Below are positions 17,591 to 26,739 of a DNA stretch of 64,000 bases, piece by piece; position 1 is the first letter of the stretch; each line of letters opens with the position of its first letter. The notes beneath the pieces are model-generated. The model had not been told where the DNA came from and ran no database searches. It worked only from the letters and a program-made list of their open reading frames with translations. Both the position numbers and the translations under genes were made by a program. The DNA comes from Saprospiraceae bacterium (GTDB lineage: Bacteria > Bacteroidota > Bacteroidia > Chitinophagales > Saprospiraceae), in assembly GCA_022841345.1 (NCBI GenBank), contig JALHRR010000005.1, positions 101,849 to 165,848 on the forward strand, in the 5' to 3' direction.

Positions 17591-17752
17591 TAGCGCCAGC
17601 CATCACCTTGCAACTTTTGAAGCGAAGCTGAAAAAAGTTGCAAGACATCACCTTTTCGTGGCGTGTCCCACGAAAAGACATCACCTTTCAAACCGTAGGT
17701 GCAGAAAGACATCACCTCGTCACGAGCAATCCCCCGGAAATAGACGAATCAA
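17591..17752 (+). repeat. Hairpin-array repeat R1, copy C (most regular copy)
   Basis: It begins TAGCGCCAGCCATCACC. Stem 1 is CTTGCAACTTTT / AAAAGTTGCAAG (17607-17618 and 17633-17644). Stem 2 is CTTTTCGTGG / CCACGAAAAG (17652-17661 and 17668-17677). Stem 3 is CTTTC / GAAAG with inner ACC / GGT (17685-17708). Stem 4 is CTCGT-C-ACGAG (17716-17726). Four ACATCACC or CCATCACC linkers separate them. It ends AATCCCCCGGAAATAG. Confidence 0.88.
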
Positions 17753-17875
17753 TTGCAATATTTCCGGAACATTTCTTCCAAAGACAAGTTTCTATCAATA
17801 ACAGGATCGAAAATAAGCTGCACCATTTGCACGTTTAAATCGTCCTTTCTCTTTACAACCATCACAGAATCATAT

Positions 17876-18802
17876 ATGTACAAAATCCTTTTTCTAATTC
17901 AGATATTTCTTCTCACACAATATTCCAATTTGACAGCACAAACGAGTGCAGATTCTCCGAAACAGGGGAAACTGACCAATATAGAAGCTTTTCCATCCAA
18001 ATACATAAGTTCCAGAAATATCGACGTATGGGTGCCGGACATTCCGGGATACACCGGTCCTTATGCGGTCATATACATGCAGGACGGTCAGAAGATATTT
18101 AAGAATAAACAAAGTGAAGATGGCCAGGAATGGGGTATCAGCGAGACTTTAAGCGGACTGATGCAAAAAAACACCATTATCCCCTGCATGGTGGTAGGGA
18201 TATGGAATGCAGGGGCATACAGAGTACCTGAGTATTTTCCACAAAAAGCATTTGAGAATCTGCCTCAGCAATTTAAAGACCTGGCTGCACAATTTGCCAC
18301 AGCACGCGGCATTGAAGGCCCGGGAATTCAATCTGACGCCTATTTAAAATTCCTGACTGAAGAACTGAAGCCATATATCGACAGTCTTTATCCCACCTTA
18401 CCTGACAAGTCTCATACCTTTATTGCAGGTTCCAGTATGGGAGCTTTGCTTTCGATATATGCAGTTTGTGAATATCCGGAAGTTTTTGGTGGGGCGGCTT
18501 GTCTGTCTACACACTGGCCGGGATTATTTTCTCATGATAATAATCCTATCCCGGAAGCCATATTTGATTATATGAAAAAAAATCTGCCAAAGGCCGGGAA
18601 TCACAAGCTATACTTTGACTATGGAACTGAATCTTTGGATGCTTTATATGAACCGTATCAAAAGCAAATGGACAAAATCCTCAAGTCAAAAGGTTATACT
18701 TCAAAAGACTGGGTAACAAAGAAATTTGATGGTGAAGGTCATAATCAGATGGCCTGGAGGAAGCGACTGCATATCCCTATGAGCTTTTTGTTGGGGGGAT
18801 GA
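17876..18802 (+). CDS. Secreted putative esterase (esterase D / PF00756-like alpha/beta hydrolase)
   Basis: A 308-residue protein. The ATG at 17876 is chosen because it opens directly into a signal peptide ending NLTAQ; the frame continues upstream but through repeat DNA. Family features: the N-terminal RNIDVWVPDIP strand, YAVIYMQDGQKIF, the nucleophile elbow AGSSMG with Ser187, an acidic residue around YGTESLD, and a terminal GEGHNQMAW histidine. PF00756 proteins include feruloyl and acetyl esterases, enterobactin esterases and carbohydrate-linked deacylases. Next to glycan-degrading genes a role in removing acyl groups from polysaccharides is plausible but not shown. Confidence 0.88.
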   Translation: MYKILFLIQIFLLTQYSNLTAQTSADSPKQGKLTNIEAFPSKYISSRNIDVWVPDIPGYTGPYAVIYMQDGQKIFKNKQSEDGQEWGISETLSGLMQKNTIIPCMVVGIWNAGAYRVPEYFPQKAFENLPQQFKDLAAQFATARGIEGPGIQSDAYLKFLTEELKPYIDSLYPTLPDKSHTFIAGSSMGALLSIYAVCEYPEVFGGAACLSTHWPGLFSHDNNPIPEAIFDYMKKNLPKAGNHKLYFDYGTESLDALYEPYQKQMDKILKSKGYTSKDWVTKKFDGEGHNQMAWRKRLHIPMSFLLGG

Positions 18803-18816
18803 AAATTAATGGACAA

Positions 18817-18850
18817 TTGAAAGTTGAAAGTTGAAAGTTGAAAGTTGAAA
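18817..18850 (+). repeat. Seven-base tandem repeat (GTTGAAA)n
   Basis: About 4.7 tandem copies of GTTGAAA just beyond the esterase stop codon. The same word occurs in short runs near 53830. Confidence 0.85.
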
Positions 18851-18950
18851 ATGAAGAGCCAGTGATTAAAAGATAATGATTAATGGATGAAAATCGATAC
18901 AAGAAGATTGTATGAGGGATCTAAATGAAAATTTCAAAGCAGGATTGAAG

Positions 18951-19232
18951 TTGAAACAATTCCGCCTTTGAGAATAATCCGTAAAAAATGGTTTTGAGTG
19001 AAGCGACCAGGACCGGTACTGTGTGAGCTAAAAGAAAGGCCAGGCAGGTAATGAGATGACCTGAGAACACCAAGATGGAACAGCAAATACCACAGCGAGT
19101 TTAGCGGGCCTAGCGAAGCGAAAACGCATTTTTAGGATTAGGCTCAACAGCGGAAATGGTTTTTGTTTACTTTTTGCCATCTCAAAAAGTAAAAGCCCCA
19201 CCGGCTTGAGGTGAATTAGAAGTAAGCAATTC
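18951..19232 (+). repeat. Repeat family R2, copy 2
   Basis: In the 18803-19516 gap. It begins TTGAAACAATTCCGCC, shared with copy 3. It contains the GTAAAAAATGG, GGTACTGTGTGAGC and GCGAGTTTAGCGGGC blocks, a small stem CAGGT / ACCTG, and the 3' hairpin ACTTTTTG / CAAAAAGT before CACCGGCTTGAGG. The rest of the gap (19233-19450) is AT-rich with no gene seen. Confidence 0.82.
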
Positions 19233-19450
19233 GGATAAATTTTTTAGAAGTTCAAAATCGACTTTTTAAGATTTTCAGAAGTAAGGTTTTCTGTAAGTGA
19301 AAGGTTTTTAAACATAATGCACTGATAACCTTGCACCTATGATGGATAGAAATGATGCATCGTTTTGATATACAAATGATAAAGGCTTTTCCAGTAGACC
19401 CTAATTAACTAATATTTCCTCTTTTAAAAAGCTATAAATGTAACACCCAT

Positions 19451-19489
19451 AAAAAAAGCTGCCCACTTCACTCAGAAATGGGCAGCTTT
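19451..19489 (-). terminator. Intrinsic terminator of the SusC/SusD operon
   Basis: An 11-pair perfect stem AAAGCTGCCCA / TGGGCAGCTTT with a 13-base loop. On the minus strand it is followed by a run of T, 28 bases after the SusD stop codon. Confidence 0.88.
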
Positions 19490-19516
19490 CATTTTGCAAA
19501 TTATTCTCTTAAACTC

Positions 19517-21718
19517 TTAGTATCCAGGATTCTGCTCCAGATTTGGATTCAATCCGATATCTATTGAAGGAATTGGGAATACATCGCGGAATGATTCAGT
19601 TGCGCGACCATCTCTGACACCTCCTTTCCACTGCCATAAGTAATCCGTATTACTGAACTTGCCAAAGCGGATCAAGTCTGTTCTTCTGTGGCACTCCCAA
19701 TATAATTCTCTGCCTCTCTCATCAATCAAGAAATCCAATGTCAGTTGAGAAGCTGTAATATTTCCGGCAGTTCCGGTGTAAGCGCGTTCTCTGACTCTAT
19801 TGACATAATCCACCGCTTTACTTATATCGCCTGAGTTTCTAACAATCGCCTCAGCAGCCATCAAATAAATATCTGCTAAGCGGAACATTGGGAAATCCGT
19901 ATCAGGATGCGTTGCATTTGATCCGGCAGCTCCATTTCTGGTGATATTTTTAAATTTCTGAACACCTACTCCTTGTGTAAACACTGTTATGTCATCAATG
20001 TCCAAAGTCTGACCAGTCAAATAGAAAAATCCTCTTCTGTCAAAGCTGGTTAACTCCATTTTATAGGTATAATCCTCCTGCTTCAGATCAAGCGTAATCT
20101 TGTGGCCACCGGACTTACTTACCTGAATGGGTGCTCCATTCACCTCGAGAAGACCATCCATATTATTATCACCCAAAATAATAGTTGTATTATTACCTCT
20201 GATAGTAATTAAAAAACTACCTGTATTCAATTCACCTGAAGCCTCAATTCTACCTAAATCCAGCTCATTATTCCAGGTAAAATTAATTTCATTCCCGCCT
20301 GTGGCTGAGCCGGAGATGGAAACAGTTCTTCTGTCGAGTTCATATCCTAAATTACCTGATCTCAGGTCAGCTTTAATGTAGTATAGACCACTTTGGCCGG
20401 CAACAATATTTGCTCCACCGGTTTGTAGCGTTCCATCCTGGTTATTTGATCCTAATTTACCTCCTAATGTTGAACTAGGATTTCTTAAGATCACAAATTC
20501 TGTGTTATTTTCAGGAAAATACCTGTAACCTTCATAGATCTGATTTCTTGCTTTGGAAGAAATGGAATTTCTGGAATCTCCTCCCATGAAGCCCTGGTAA
20601 GAACCCGGAATATATGCTTTTGGATATCCAACAGTTCCTCCCACATTATAATCAACTATAACTCCGGTCAGATCCTGAGGAAACTTCTCAACAAACTGGC
20701 GGGTTGCACGTGTACCACCCCAACCTCCGGCCATTCCAAGAGCCGATGCATTCATAGATCCTCCGATCGCTGCATTGATTATAAAAGTAGTTCCTCCAAA
20801 TGATGGGGTATTAATACCGTCAAATGCAATCGGAAATATTACTTCTGTAGCACGATGGTTATCAGCAAGGAATACATGCTGATATACCGGATCCAGGGTA
20901 TACCCTGCATTTATAATTCGCTCACAAACTTCAAGACAATCATTGTATCGGTTCTGACCAATGTAAACCTGAGCATTCAAATATAATTTTGCCAGTAGAG
21001 CCCAGGCTGCAGCTTTATCCGCTCTCGCATACTCATTTGTTCTGGGGGCCGCAAGATCAGCGTCTATTGCTTTGAGCTCAGATTCAATATAGGCAAAAAG
21101 GTCATTTGCATTGGTCTGCTTAGGAAAAAATGCTCCAACTGCATCAGCTTCCGTTACAAAAGGGACATTCCTAAAAATGTCTAACGCATGCCAATAAGAA
21201 ATTGCTCTTAAGAATCTGGCTTCAGCTTTATATCTTTTAATTTCTTCTCTCAAAGTTCCGGAAACACCCCTTTCATCTAATTTAGCATCAGTAGTTTCCC
21301 TGATGAATTCATTACAAAGAGCAATTTGATAGAAAACCCGGCTATAAAAGGCATAGGTAAATCCGTCCTGAGATGTCCAGTTTTGACCATGGAAATTATG
21401 GATCGTTTGATCCGCCCATCCTATTACTGCTTCATCAGTAGTTAGTTCCTGATGATACCAATATCCTCTTAAATATTGACCAAAACCTTCATCAATACCC
21501 TGAATATCGGGTTGACCGGCAGGTCCTTGTTGTCCTGAAAGTGCTAATCCGGCATATAATTTTGCAAGTACCTTCTTATAAGTGCTTGGATCATTGTACA
21601 CAACTCCTGAAGTGATCTCAGTCGGATCTATTGGAATTGTATCCAAATCTTTAAAACAGCCATTACTCAAAATGACCACCAACATCAATAAAACAAATTT
21701 TATATTTTTCATAATCAT
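19517..21718 (-). CDS. SusD/RagB family outer-membrane lipoprotein with inserted SusE/F-like modules
   Basis: A 733-residue glycan-binding partner of SusC. The signal segment ends LSNGC, a good lipobox with Cys at about residue 21; translation may begin at the ATG at 21718 or two codons later. The TPR-rich SusD fold is visible in RFLRAISYWHAL, AWALLAKLYLNAQVY and the terminal FRLADIYLMAAEAIVR and ERGRELYWECHRR. Between about residues 400 and 585 an extra 185-residue segment replaces the usual short loop. It contains two similar units, each with LG-NN-DG-L--G-(N/P)I and a following SG---I--DL strand, resembling the modules of the neighbouring SusE/F-like protein. Typical SusD proteins have about 500-600 residues. 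The gene begins 13 bases after the SusC stop. Confidence 0.92.
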   Translation of the reverse strand: MIMKNIKFVLLMLVVILSNGCFKDLDTIPIDPTEITSGVVYNDPSTYKKVLAKLYAGLALSGQQGPAGQPDIQGIDEGFGQYLRGYWYHQELTTDEAVIGWADQTIHNFHGQNWTSQDGFTYAFYSRVFYQIALCNEFIRETTDAKLDERGVSGTLREEIKRYKAEARFLRAISYWHALDIFRNVPFVTEADAVGAFFPKQTNANDLFAYIESELKAIDADLAAPRTNEYARADKAAAWALLAKLYLNAQVYIGQNRYNDCLEVCERIINAGYTLDPVYQHVFLADNHRATEVIFPIAFDGINTPSFGGTTFIINAAIGGSMNASALGMAGGWGGTRATRQFVEKFPQDLTGVIVDYNVGGTVGYPKAYIPGSYQGFMGGDSRNSISSKARNQIYEGYRYFPENNTEFVILRNPSSTLGGKLGSNNQDGTLQTGGANIVAGQSGLYYIKADLRSGNLGYELDRRTVSISGSATGGNEINFTWNNELDLGRIEASGELNTGSFLITIRGNNTTIILGDNNMDGLLEVNGAPIQVSKSGGHKITLDLKQEDYTYKMELTSFDRRGFFYLTGQTLDIDDITVFTQGVGVQKFKNITRNGAAGSNATHPDTDFPMFRLADIYLMAAEAIVRNSGDISKAVDYVNRVRERAYTGTAGNITASQLTLDFLIDERGRELYWECHRRTDLIRFGKFSNTDYLWQWKGGVRDGRATESFRDVFPIPSIDIGLNPNLEQNPGY

Positions 21719-21731
21719 CAGATTTCAGATT

Positions 21732-24671
21732 TTAAAATGAAACATTCAAACCCAACAGGAATGTACGGGGACGCGGATAAAAACTATTGTCAATTCCTCC
21801 GAATATTTCCGGATCAATCCCTGTGTATTTAGTGAATACGAATGGATTCTGAACTGTGGCATATACTCTCAGGTATTTTCCAATTAAATTATCAAAATTA
21901 TATCCAAGTGTGATGTGATCAAACCTTAGGAATGATGCATCAGTAACAAAATGATCACTGAAAATTATATTCTGACCATTTGTAACCTGATTATCAATAT
22001 TATTGTCAATCGCAGATTGATGAACATTGAATGTAAAATTAGTTGTCTGCCTCATTCTGGCTAAATGCCCCAAATCAGTAGCCACATTATTATACACATA
22101 GTTGCCAAGGTTTGCTCTGACACCGAAGGATAGATCGAATTTGCCAACTCTCAGGTTATTTGTTAAACCAAAAGTATAATCCGCAAAAGGTTTTTTGTAT
22201 CTGTATCTGTCATTTTCATTAACCACTCCATCGCCATTTCTATCTGCATACTGACCGGCAAGAAAATTTCCATTTTCATCATACAACTGTTCATAAACAT
22301 AAAATGAATTAGATGGAAACCCAACAGAATGGATTTGAATCGTACTGCCTACCCCACCAGCTATACCACCAGTATTAATACCAAGGTAATCAGGATTATC
22401 AGTCGCCGTTAATTTTGTAATCTCAAAATCATTAAATGCAACATTAGCACTTAAGTCCCATTGTATAAGCCTGGTAGAAACAGGTGTAGAAAATACTGAA
22501 AACTCAACACCTTTGTTTACCATATCGCCAATGTTTGTAAATATGAAATTTGTTAAATTGGTACCTGCCGGAACCTGCACACCTACAAGTAAATCTTTAG
22601 TAAATCTTTGATACAAATCTAATGTAACAGCTAACCGGTTTTTAACTATTGATAAATCTGCACCCACATTATAGGTGGAAGTTTCTTCCCATTTGATATT
22701 TCTATCGTAGCCATTAGGCCTGTATGTATTTATAAAATCATCACCAAATTGATATCGGGCATTATCCTGACCCAGTTGATAATTGGCCTGATAAACATAT
22801 CGGGAACCAATGTCTTGCTGTCCGGTTACACCCCAGCCAGTTCTCAATTTTAGGCTGTTGAAGAAATCATTATTATTCTCAAGTACCTTAATAGCAACAG
22901 CAGTAGCAGGGAAAAGTCCCCATCTGTTTTCAGGAGCAAACCTGGAAGTAGCATCACTTCTCAATGAAAGTGTAATTAATAACCAATTTTTGTAACCATA
23001 ATTTAATCTGGAAAAAACTGACAGTAAGTACAACTCTGATCTGATACTGTCTTGCTCTCCGGGATTTGGAAGAGTTCCGGCTGCATTATTATTCTTGAAG
23101 CTGTTATCATTGTAAAATCTTTGCCAGGAGTATCCTCCCATAAGGTCGATATTATGGTCTCCTAATGATTTTTTATAGTTAAGATAGAACTCTAACAAAC
23201 TATTTGTTGCAACTGCTGCATATGAATTATTTACACCTCCGCCATAAATTGGATCATAAGCAAAAGCTACTTTATTTTCGCCTGCAACCTTAATTGTACC
23301 CATTCCTTGTGAATAATCATATGCCAGGTTTAAATTTGCTCTCAGCTCAGGTAGGAATTTGAACCTGTAGTCTGCAGATGCATTAACAACATGTCTTTGA
23401 ACCGTTGATCTGTCATCTCTCAGATTGAGCAATGCTACAGGGTTAGCTGTAGCCAAAGGTTGAGGTGCTCCCTGGTTATTCAACCAGGTGAAATAACCAT
23501 TATATGGGCTTTCCGGATCTAAAACCGGTTGAGTAGGATCAAAGTTTACCGCACTACCAATAGCTCCTCTGTCGGCAAATTGATTTTTTGTAAGCATGCT
23601 TCTCAAGCCTACATTAAGTTGCAATCTATTGTCGAAAAAGCTTGGATTCAAATTAATTGCTCCCGTATATCTTGAAAAATTATCACCTTTAAGAATACCG
23701 TCTTTATTGGTATAACCAACTGAAATTCTAAAAGGAAGAAAACCTGCTTTTCCCGTTGCACTTAAATTGTGGTCATGTGCAATAGCATTTTGGTAAATTT
23801 CCTTTTGCCAATCAGTATTTGCATCACCTAATAAATCAACAAAATCCGGGAAACGCTGCGCAAAAACAGGCCTGTATTCATCCGCAGTCAACACATCAAT
23901 AAAAGAGACTGGCTGCCCTACCGAAACATTTCCATTGTAGTCTATGCTCAATTTTTGCGATGTCCCTTTTTTGGTGGTAATTAAAATAACACCTGCACTT
24001 GCCCGGCTTCCATAAATAGCAGTCGCAGAAGCGTCTTTCAAAACTGTCATGCTTTCGATATCGTTTGGATTAATGAAATTCAGAAAGTTTCTATTTCCTG
24101 AAACTCCACCACCCAATGGTACACCATCTACCACAATTAAAGGGTCATTTGATGCACTTAATGAAGATTGCCCACGGATACGAATTGCAGAGCCATCATC
24201 AGGGCCTCCACCAGTAGTTATGGAAACGCCTGCCACCTTTCCTGCTAAAAGTTCAGGAGCACTCGTGATGGCGCCTCTGTTGAATTCTTTAGATTCTATA
24301 GTCTGTACCGACCCGGTCGCATCCTCCCGCTTCACTGTTCCATAACCAATAACTATTACATCCTTCAGTAAGGTTTGACTCTCAATCAATCTAACCTGAA
24401 ACGTACCTCCCGAAACCAGACTGATTTCCTGGGTTTCATATCCTGTGTAAGTAATAAGTACTGCAGTAGTGTTATCCGGTACCTGAAGTACAAAATTGCC
24501 ATCAAAATCTGTGGCGGTTCCGATGTTTCCATCTTCTTTGCTGACCACAATTGCTCCAATGAGCGGCTCTCCGGTTTTAGCGTCTGACACTTTCCCGGTG
24601 ATGCTGCGTTGCCCTAGTACCAATAATGGCAAGCCTACCGTCATGAGCAGTAAAAGTAACTTTCTTGTCAT
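21732..24671 (-). CDS. SusC/RagA family TonB-dependent outer-membrane transporter
   Basis: A 979-residue beta-barrel receptor. A signal peptide (cut after LVLGQ) is followed by a carboxypeptidase-regulatory-like domain at about 22-100 (ITGKVSDAKTGEPLIGA), the SusC signature VIVIGYGTVKRED, and a plug domain with IRIRGQSSLSASNDPLIVVDG and ATAIYGSRASAGVILITTKKG. The remaining 740 residues form the barrel, ending in an aromatic residue (GLNVSF). It imports oligosaccharides with the SusD lipoprotein in a TonB-powered complex. Substrate is inferred to be alpha-glucan from the divergent SusE/F-like gene and nearby GH13 enzymes. No regulator (SusR, HTCS or ECF sigma) is seen in the window. Confidence 0.96.
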   Translation of the reverse strand: MTRKLLLLLMTVGLPLLVLGQRSITGKVSDAKTGEPLIGAIVVSKEDGNIGTATDFDGNFVLQVPDNTTAVLITYTGYETQEISLVSGGTFQVRLIESQTLLKDVIVIGYGTVKREDATGSVQTIESKEFNRGAITSAPELLAGKVAGVSITTGGGPDDGSAIRIRGQSSLSASNDPLIVVDGVPLGGGVSGNRNFLNFINPNDIESMTVLKDASATAIYGSRASAGVILITTKKGTSQKLSIDYNGNVSVGQPVSFIDVLTADEYRPVFAQRFPDFVDLLGDANTDWQKEIYQNAIAHDHNLSATGKAGFLPFRISVGYTNKDGILKGDNFSRYTGAINLNPSFFDNRLQLNVGLRSMLTKNQFADRGAIGSAVNFDPTQPVLDPESPYNGYFTWLNNQGAPQPLATANPVALLNLRDDRSTVQRHVVNASADYRFKFLPELRANLNLAYDYSQGMGTIKVAGENKVAFAYDPIYGGGVNNSYAAVATNSLLEFYLNYKKSLGDHNIDLMGGYSWQRFYNDNSFKNNNAAGTLPNPGEQDSIRSELYLLSVFSRLNYGYKNWLLITLSLRSDATSRFAPENRWGLFPATAVAIKVLENNNDFFNSLKLRTGWGVTGQQDIGSRYVYQANYQLGQDNARYQFGDDFINTYRPNGYDRNIKWEETSTYNVGADLSIVKNRLAVTLDLYQRFTKDLLVGVQVPAGTNLTNFIFTNIGDMVNKGVEFSVFSTPVSTRLIQWDLSANVAFNDFEITKLTATDNPDYLGINTGGIAGGVGSTIQIHSVGFPSNSFYVYEQLYDENGNFLAGQYADRNGDGVVNENDRYRYKKPFADYTFGLTNNLRVGKFDLSFGVRANLGNYVYNNVATDLGHLARMRQTTNFTFNVHQSAIDNNIDNQVTNGQNIIFSDHFVTDASFLRFDHITLGYNFDNLIGKYLRVYATVQNPFVFTKYTGIDPEIFGGIDNSFYPRPRTFLLGLNVSF

Positions 24672-24723
24672 AGTTCAATTGATTTACTTGTTTATACCTT
24701 TCTTTTTCTTCTCAAATGCGCAT

Positions 24724-24756
24724 CAAAAATAGAAAAAATTCTTACTTTGTGTCCAA
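24724..24756 (-). promoter_or_regulatory. Candidate Bacteroidota promoter for susC/susD
   Basis: On the minus strand TATTTTTG (24724-24731) matches the -7 consensus TAnnTTTG, with TTGG at 24753-24756 at the expected distance for the -33 element. It lies in the 126-base gap between the divergent SusC and SusF-like genes. Confidence 0.42.
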
Positions 24757-24797
24757 TTGACATTAAGTTCCTTTAAAACAATTAAAATTAATGTATT

Positions 24798-26561
24798 ATG
24801 TGGTCACGTTTACTTTTTACAGTATTTAATTTGCTGCTGGTTTCAGTAGCTTTTGCCCAAATTGGGAATGTTGGTTTAATTGGTTCTGCTACCCCTGGAG
24901 GTTGGGATGCAGATACCGATATGGAGCGTATCTCAGATGATGAATGGCGTCTTGAAATTACTTTAATCGATGGATTTGCCAAGTTCAGAGCTGATGATGA
25001 CTGGACTATCAATTGGGGATCAAACACATTCCCGGCAGGTACAGGTGTTCAGGGGGGTGCAGATATCCCTGTAATTGCAGGTGATTATGTCGTCACTTTT
25101 AATTCCCTAACCGGCGAGTATTTTTTCGATGTGGATTCTGATATCAGTATCATCGGAGACGCTACCCCGGGAGGATGGGACAACGATACTAAAATGTACA
25201 GAGATCAGGAAGATGAAAACAAGTATTTTATTGAGGTAGATCTTGTAGCAGGTGGAATGAAATTCAGAACAACCGGCAGCTGGGATGTCAACTGGGGTTC
25301 AGCTGATTTTCCTGCAGGTGTAGGGGTTCAGAACGGAGAAAATATTCCTATTCCGGGCGCTTTAAGATACAGAATTGATTTTGACAAATCTACAGGAGAA
25401 TACCTGTTTTCTGAAATCATTTCTTTCAATACAATCGGATTGATTGGATCTGCCACTGAGGGAGGATGGGATACCGACACCCCTCTTAACAGAGATGCAG
25501 GGAATCCAGACCTATGGAGAGGAACGGTTACTCTGACTGATGGTGAATTTAAATTCAGAGCAAACAATGACTGGGCTATCAACTGGGGAGGTACTGACTT
25601 CCCGATTGGTGTTGGCGTGTTAGGCGGAGACAATATTGTGGCGACCGCAGGAAAATATCTTGTGACATTCAATACTGCTACTGCCGAATACAGATTCTTA
25701 TTAATTGGAAATTATTCTTCCATTGGAATCATAGGAGATGCTACACCAGGTGGCTGGGACAATGAAACTGCAATGGAGCAGGATCCTAATGACGAATCGG
25801 TCTGGAAATTAAGAGCCATCCTGACTACAGGTGAAGCAAAATTCAGAGCTGATAATGATTGGGCTGTAAATTGGGGTTCAGGGGATTTCCCTTCAGGTGT
25901 TGGTGAGCAAGATGGTGCCAATATTCCTGTTGAAGCCGGAGAATATAAAATTACTTTCAATTCAACTACGGGTGAATACAACTTCGAGCTTTTGGTTATT
26001 TTCAACACAGTTGGAATCATAGGGCCTGGTTCTCCAACCGGAGGTTGGGATACAGACCATGATATGGTAAAAGATCTGGTTGATGAGTCATTCTGGTATT
26101 TGGAATCAGTAGATTTAAATACAGGTGAAATGAAATTCCGTGCAGAGGATGCATGGACTGTAAACTGGGGTGCTGTTGACTTCCCTTCAGGTGTGGGTAC
26201 TCAGGATGGTCCAAACATCCCTGTGGTTGCAGGTACCTATAGAGTAGAGCTACACACTGTTACAGGTGAATATGCTTTCACAGAGCCAAGTTCCACCTCA
26301 AGCGTATTGAAGTCAGACATCATCAGCATCTTCCCTAATCCGGCAAGAGATGTAATTAATCTGGAATTCAAATCTGATTTATTCAGAGGAGAAGCAAGAG
26401 TAAGTATCTTCAGTATGAAAGGCAATCTGGTTTATAGCCAAACTATGAATCTGTTACCTGTAAATGTAATCCCTGCTCAGAATCTTCCTGCAGGAACTTA
26501 CATCCTACAAATTGCAAATGACAAATATGTTGTTGGCAAGCAAGTAATTATCGCAAAATAA
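24798..26561 (+). CDS. SusE/SusF-like five-module glucan-binding protein with T9SS sorting domain
   Basis: A 587-residue protein with a signal peptide (cut after VAFAQ). Five tandem modules of about 95 residues start near residues 25, 115, 211, 305 and 401. Each has IG--(A/S)TPGGWD-DT-M, FKFRA--DW-INWG, FP-G-G-Q-G-NIPV-AG-Y-V and TGEY-F. These correspond to SusE/SusF starch-binding modules, whose tryptophans contact maltooligosaccharides. Residues of about 505-587 are a T9SS type A domain (ISIFPNPARDVINLEF). Bacteroides SusE and SusF are lipoproteins, so attachment through T9SS is a different route to the same surface location. The gene is divergent from susC and probably co-regulated. Confidence 0.9.
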   Translation: MWSRLLFTVFNLLLVSVAFAQIGNVGLIGSATPGGWDADTDMERISDDEWRLEITLIDGFAKFRADDDWTINWGSNTFPAGTGVQGGADIPVIAGDYVVTFNSLTGEYFFDVDSDISIIGDATPGGWDNDTKMYRDQEDENKYFIEVDLVAGGMKFRTTGSWDVNWGSADFPAGVGVQNGENIPIPGALRYRIDFDKSTGEYLFSEIISFNTIGLIGSATEGGWDTDTPLNRDAGNPDLWRGTVTLTDGEFKFRANNDWAINWGGTDFPIGVGVLGGDNIVATAGKYLVTFNTATAEYRFLLIGNYSSIGIIGDATPGGWDNETAMEQDPNDESVWKLRAILTTGEAKFRADNDWAVNWGSGDFPSGVGEQDGANIPVEAGEYKITFNSTTGEYNFELLVIFNTVGIIGPGSPTGGWDTDHDMVKDLVDESFWYLESVDLNTGEMKFRAEDAWTVNWGAVDFPSGVGTQDGPNIPVVAGTYRVELHTVTGEYAFTEPSSTSSVLKSDIISIFPNPARDVINLEFKSDLFRGEARVSIFSMKGNLVYSQTMNLLPVNVIPAQNLPAGTYILQIANDKYVVGKQVIIAK

Positions 26562-26593
26562 ACCGGTTCTTAATCCATTTATTTACAGAATAT

Positions 26594-26630
26594 AAGAGGG
26601 AATGACATTGATTGTTGTTCCCTCTTTTTA
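26594..26630 (+). terminator. Intrinsic terminator of the SusE/F-like gene
   Basis: Stem AAGAGGGAA / TTCCCTCTT with a 15-base loop, followed by TTT, about 30 bases after the stop codon. Confidence 0.82.
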
Positions 26631-26739
26631 TATTTTAGTATACGTCTGAAAGCAAATCACCTCGTTTATTAAATGCTAAGCTCTTTACTAGAAAATACTA
26701 TTGTACCATTCTGAAAGAAAACTGAATCAGAATTCGAGT

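Noticed and set aside
17591..17752. R1 arrays considered as a CRISPR array (short direct repeats with spacers)
   Set aside because: The repeat word is only 7-8 bases, the spacers are palindromes of unequal length that recur in other copies, and no cas gene is in the window.
17577..17801. Small open frames running through R1 copies (with SASHHLATFEA- and KRHHLSN-like peptides at 17577, 28863 and in reverse at 46883)
   Set aside because: They are products of the repeat read in frame; they have no start context, differ by frame between copies, and the nucleotide changes preserve stems and not codons.
21718..21732. SusC and SusD as a frameshifted or fused gene
   Set aside because: Both have complete termini: SusC ends in an aromatic residue and stop, and SusD starts with a lipoprotein signal 13 bases later.
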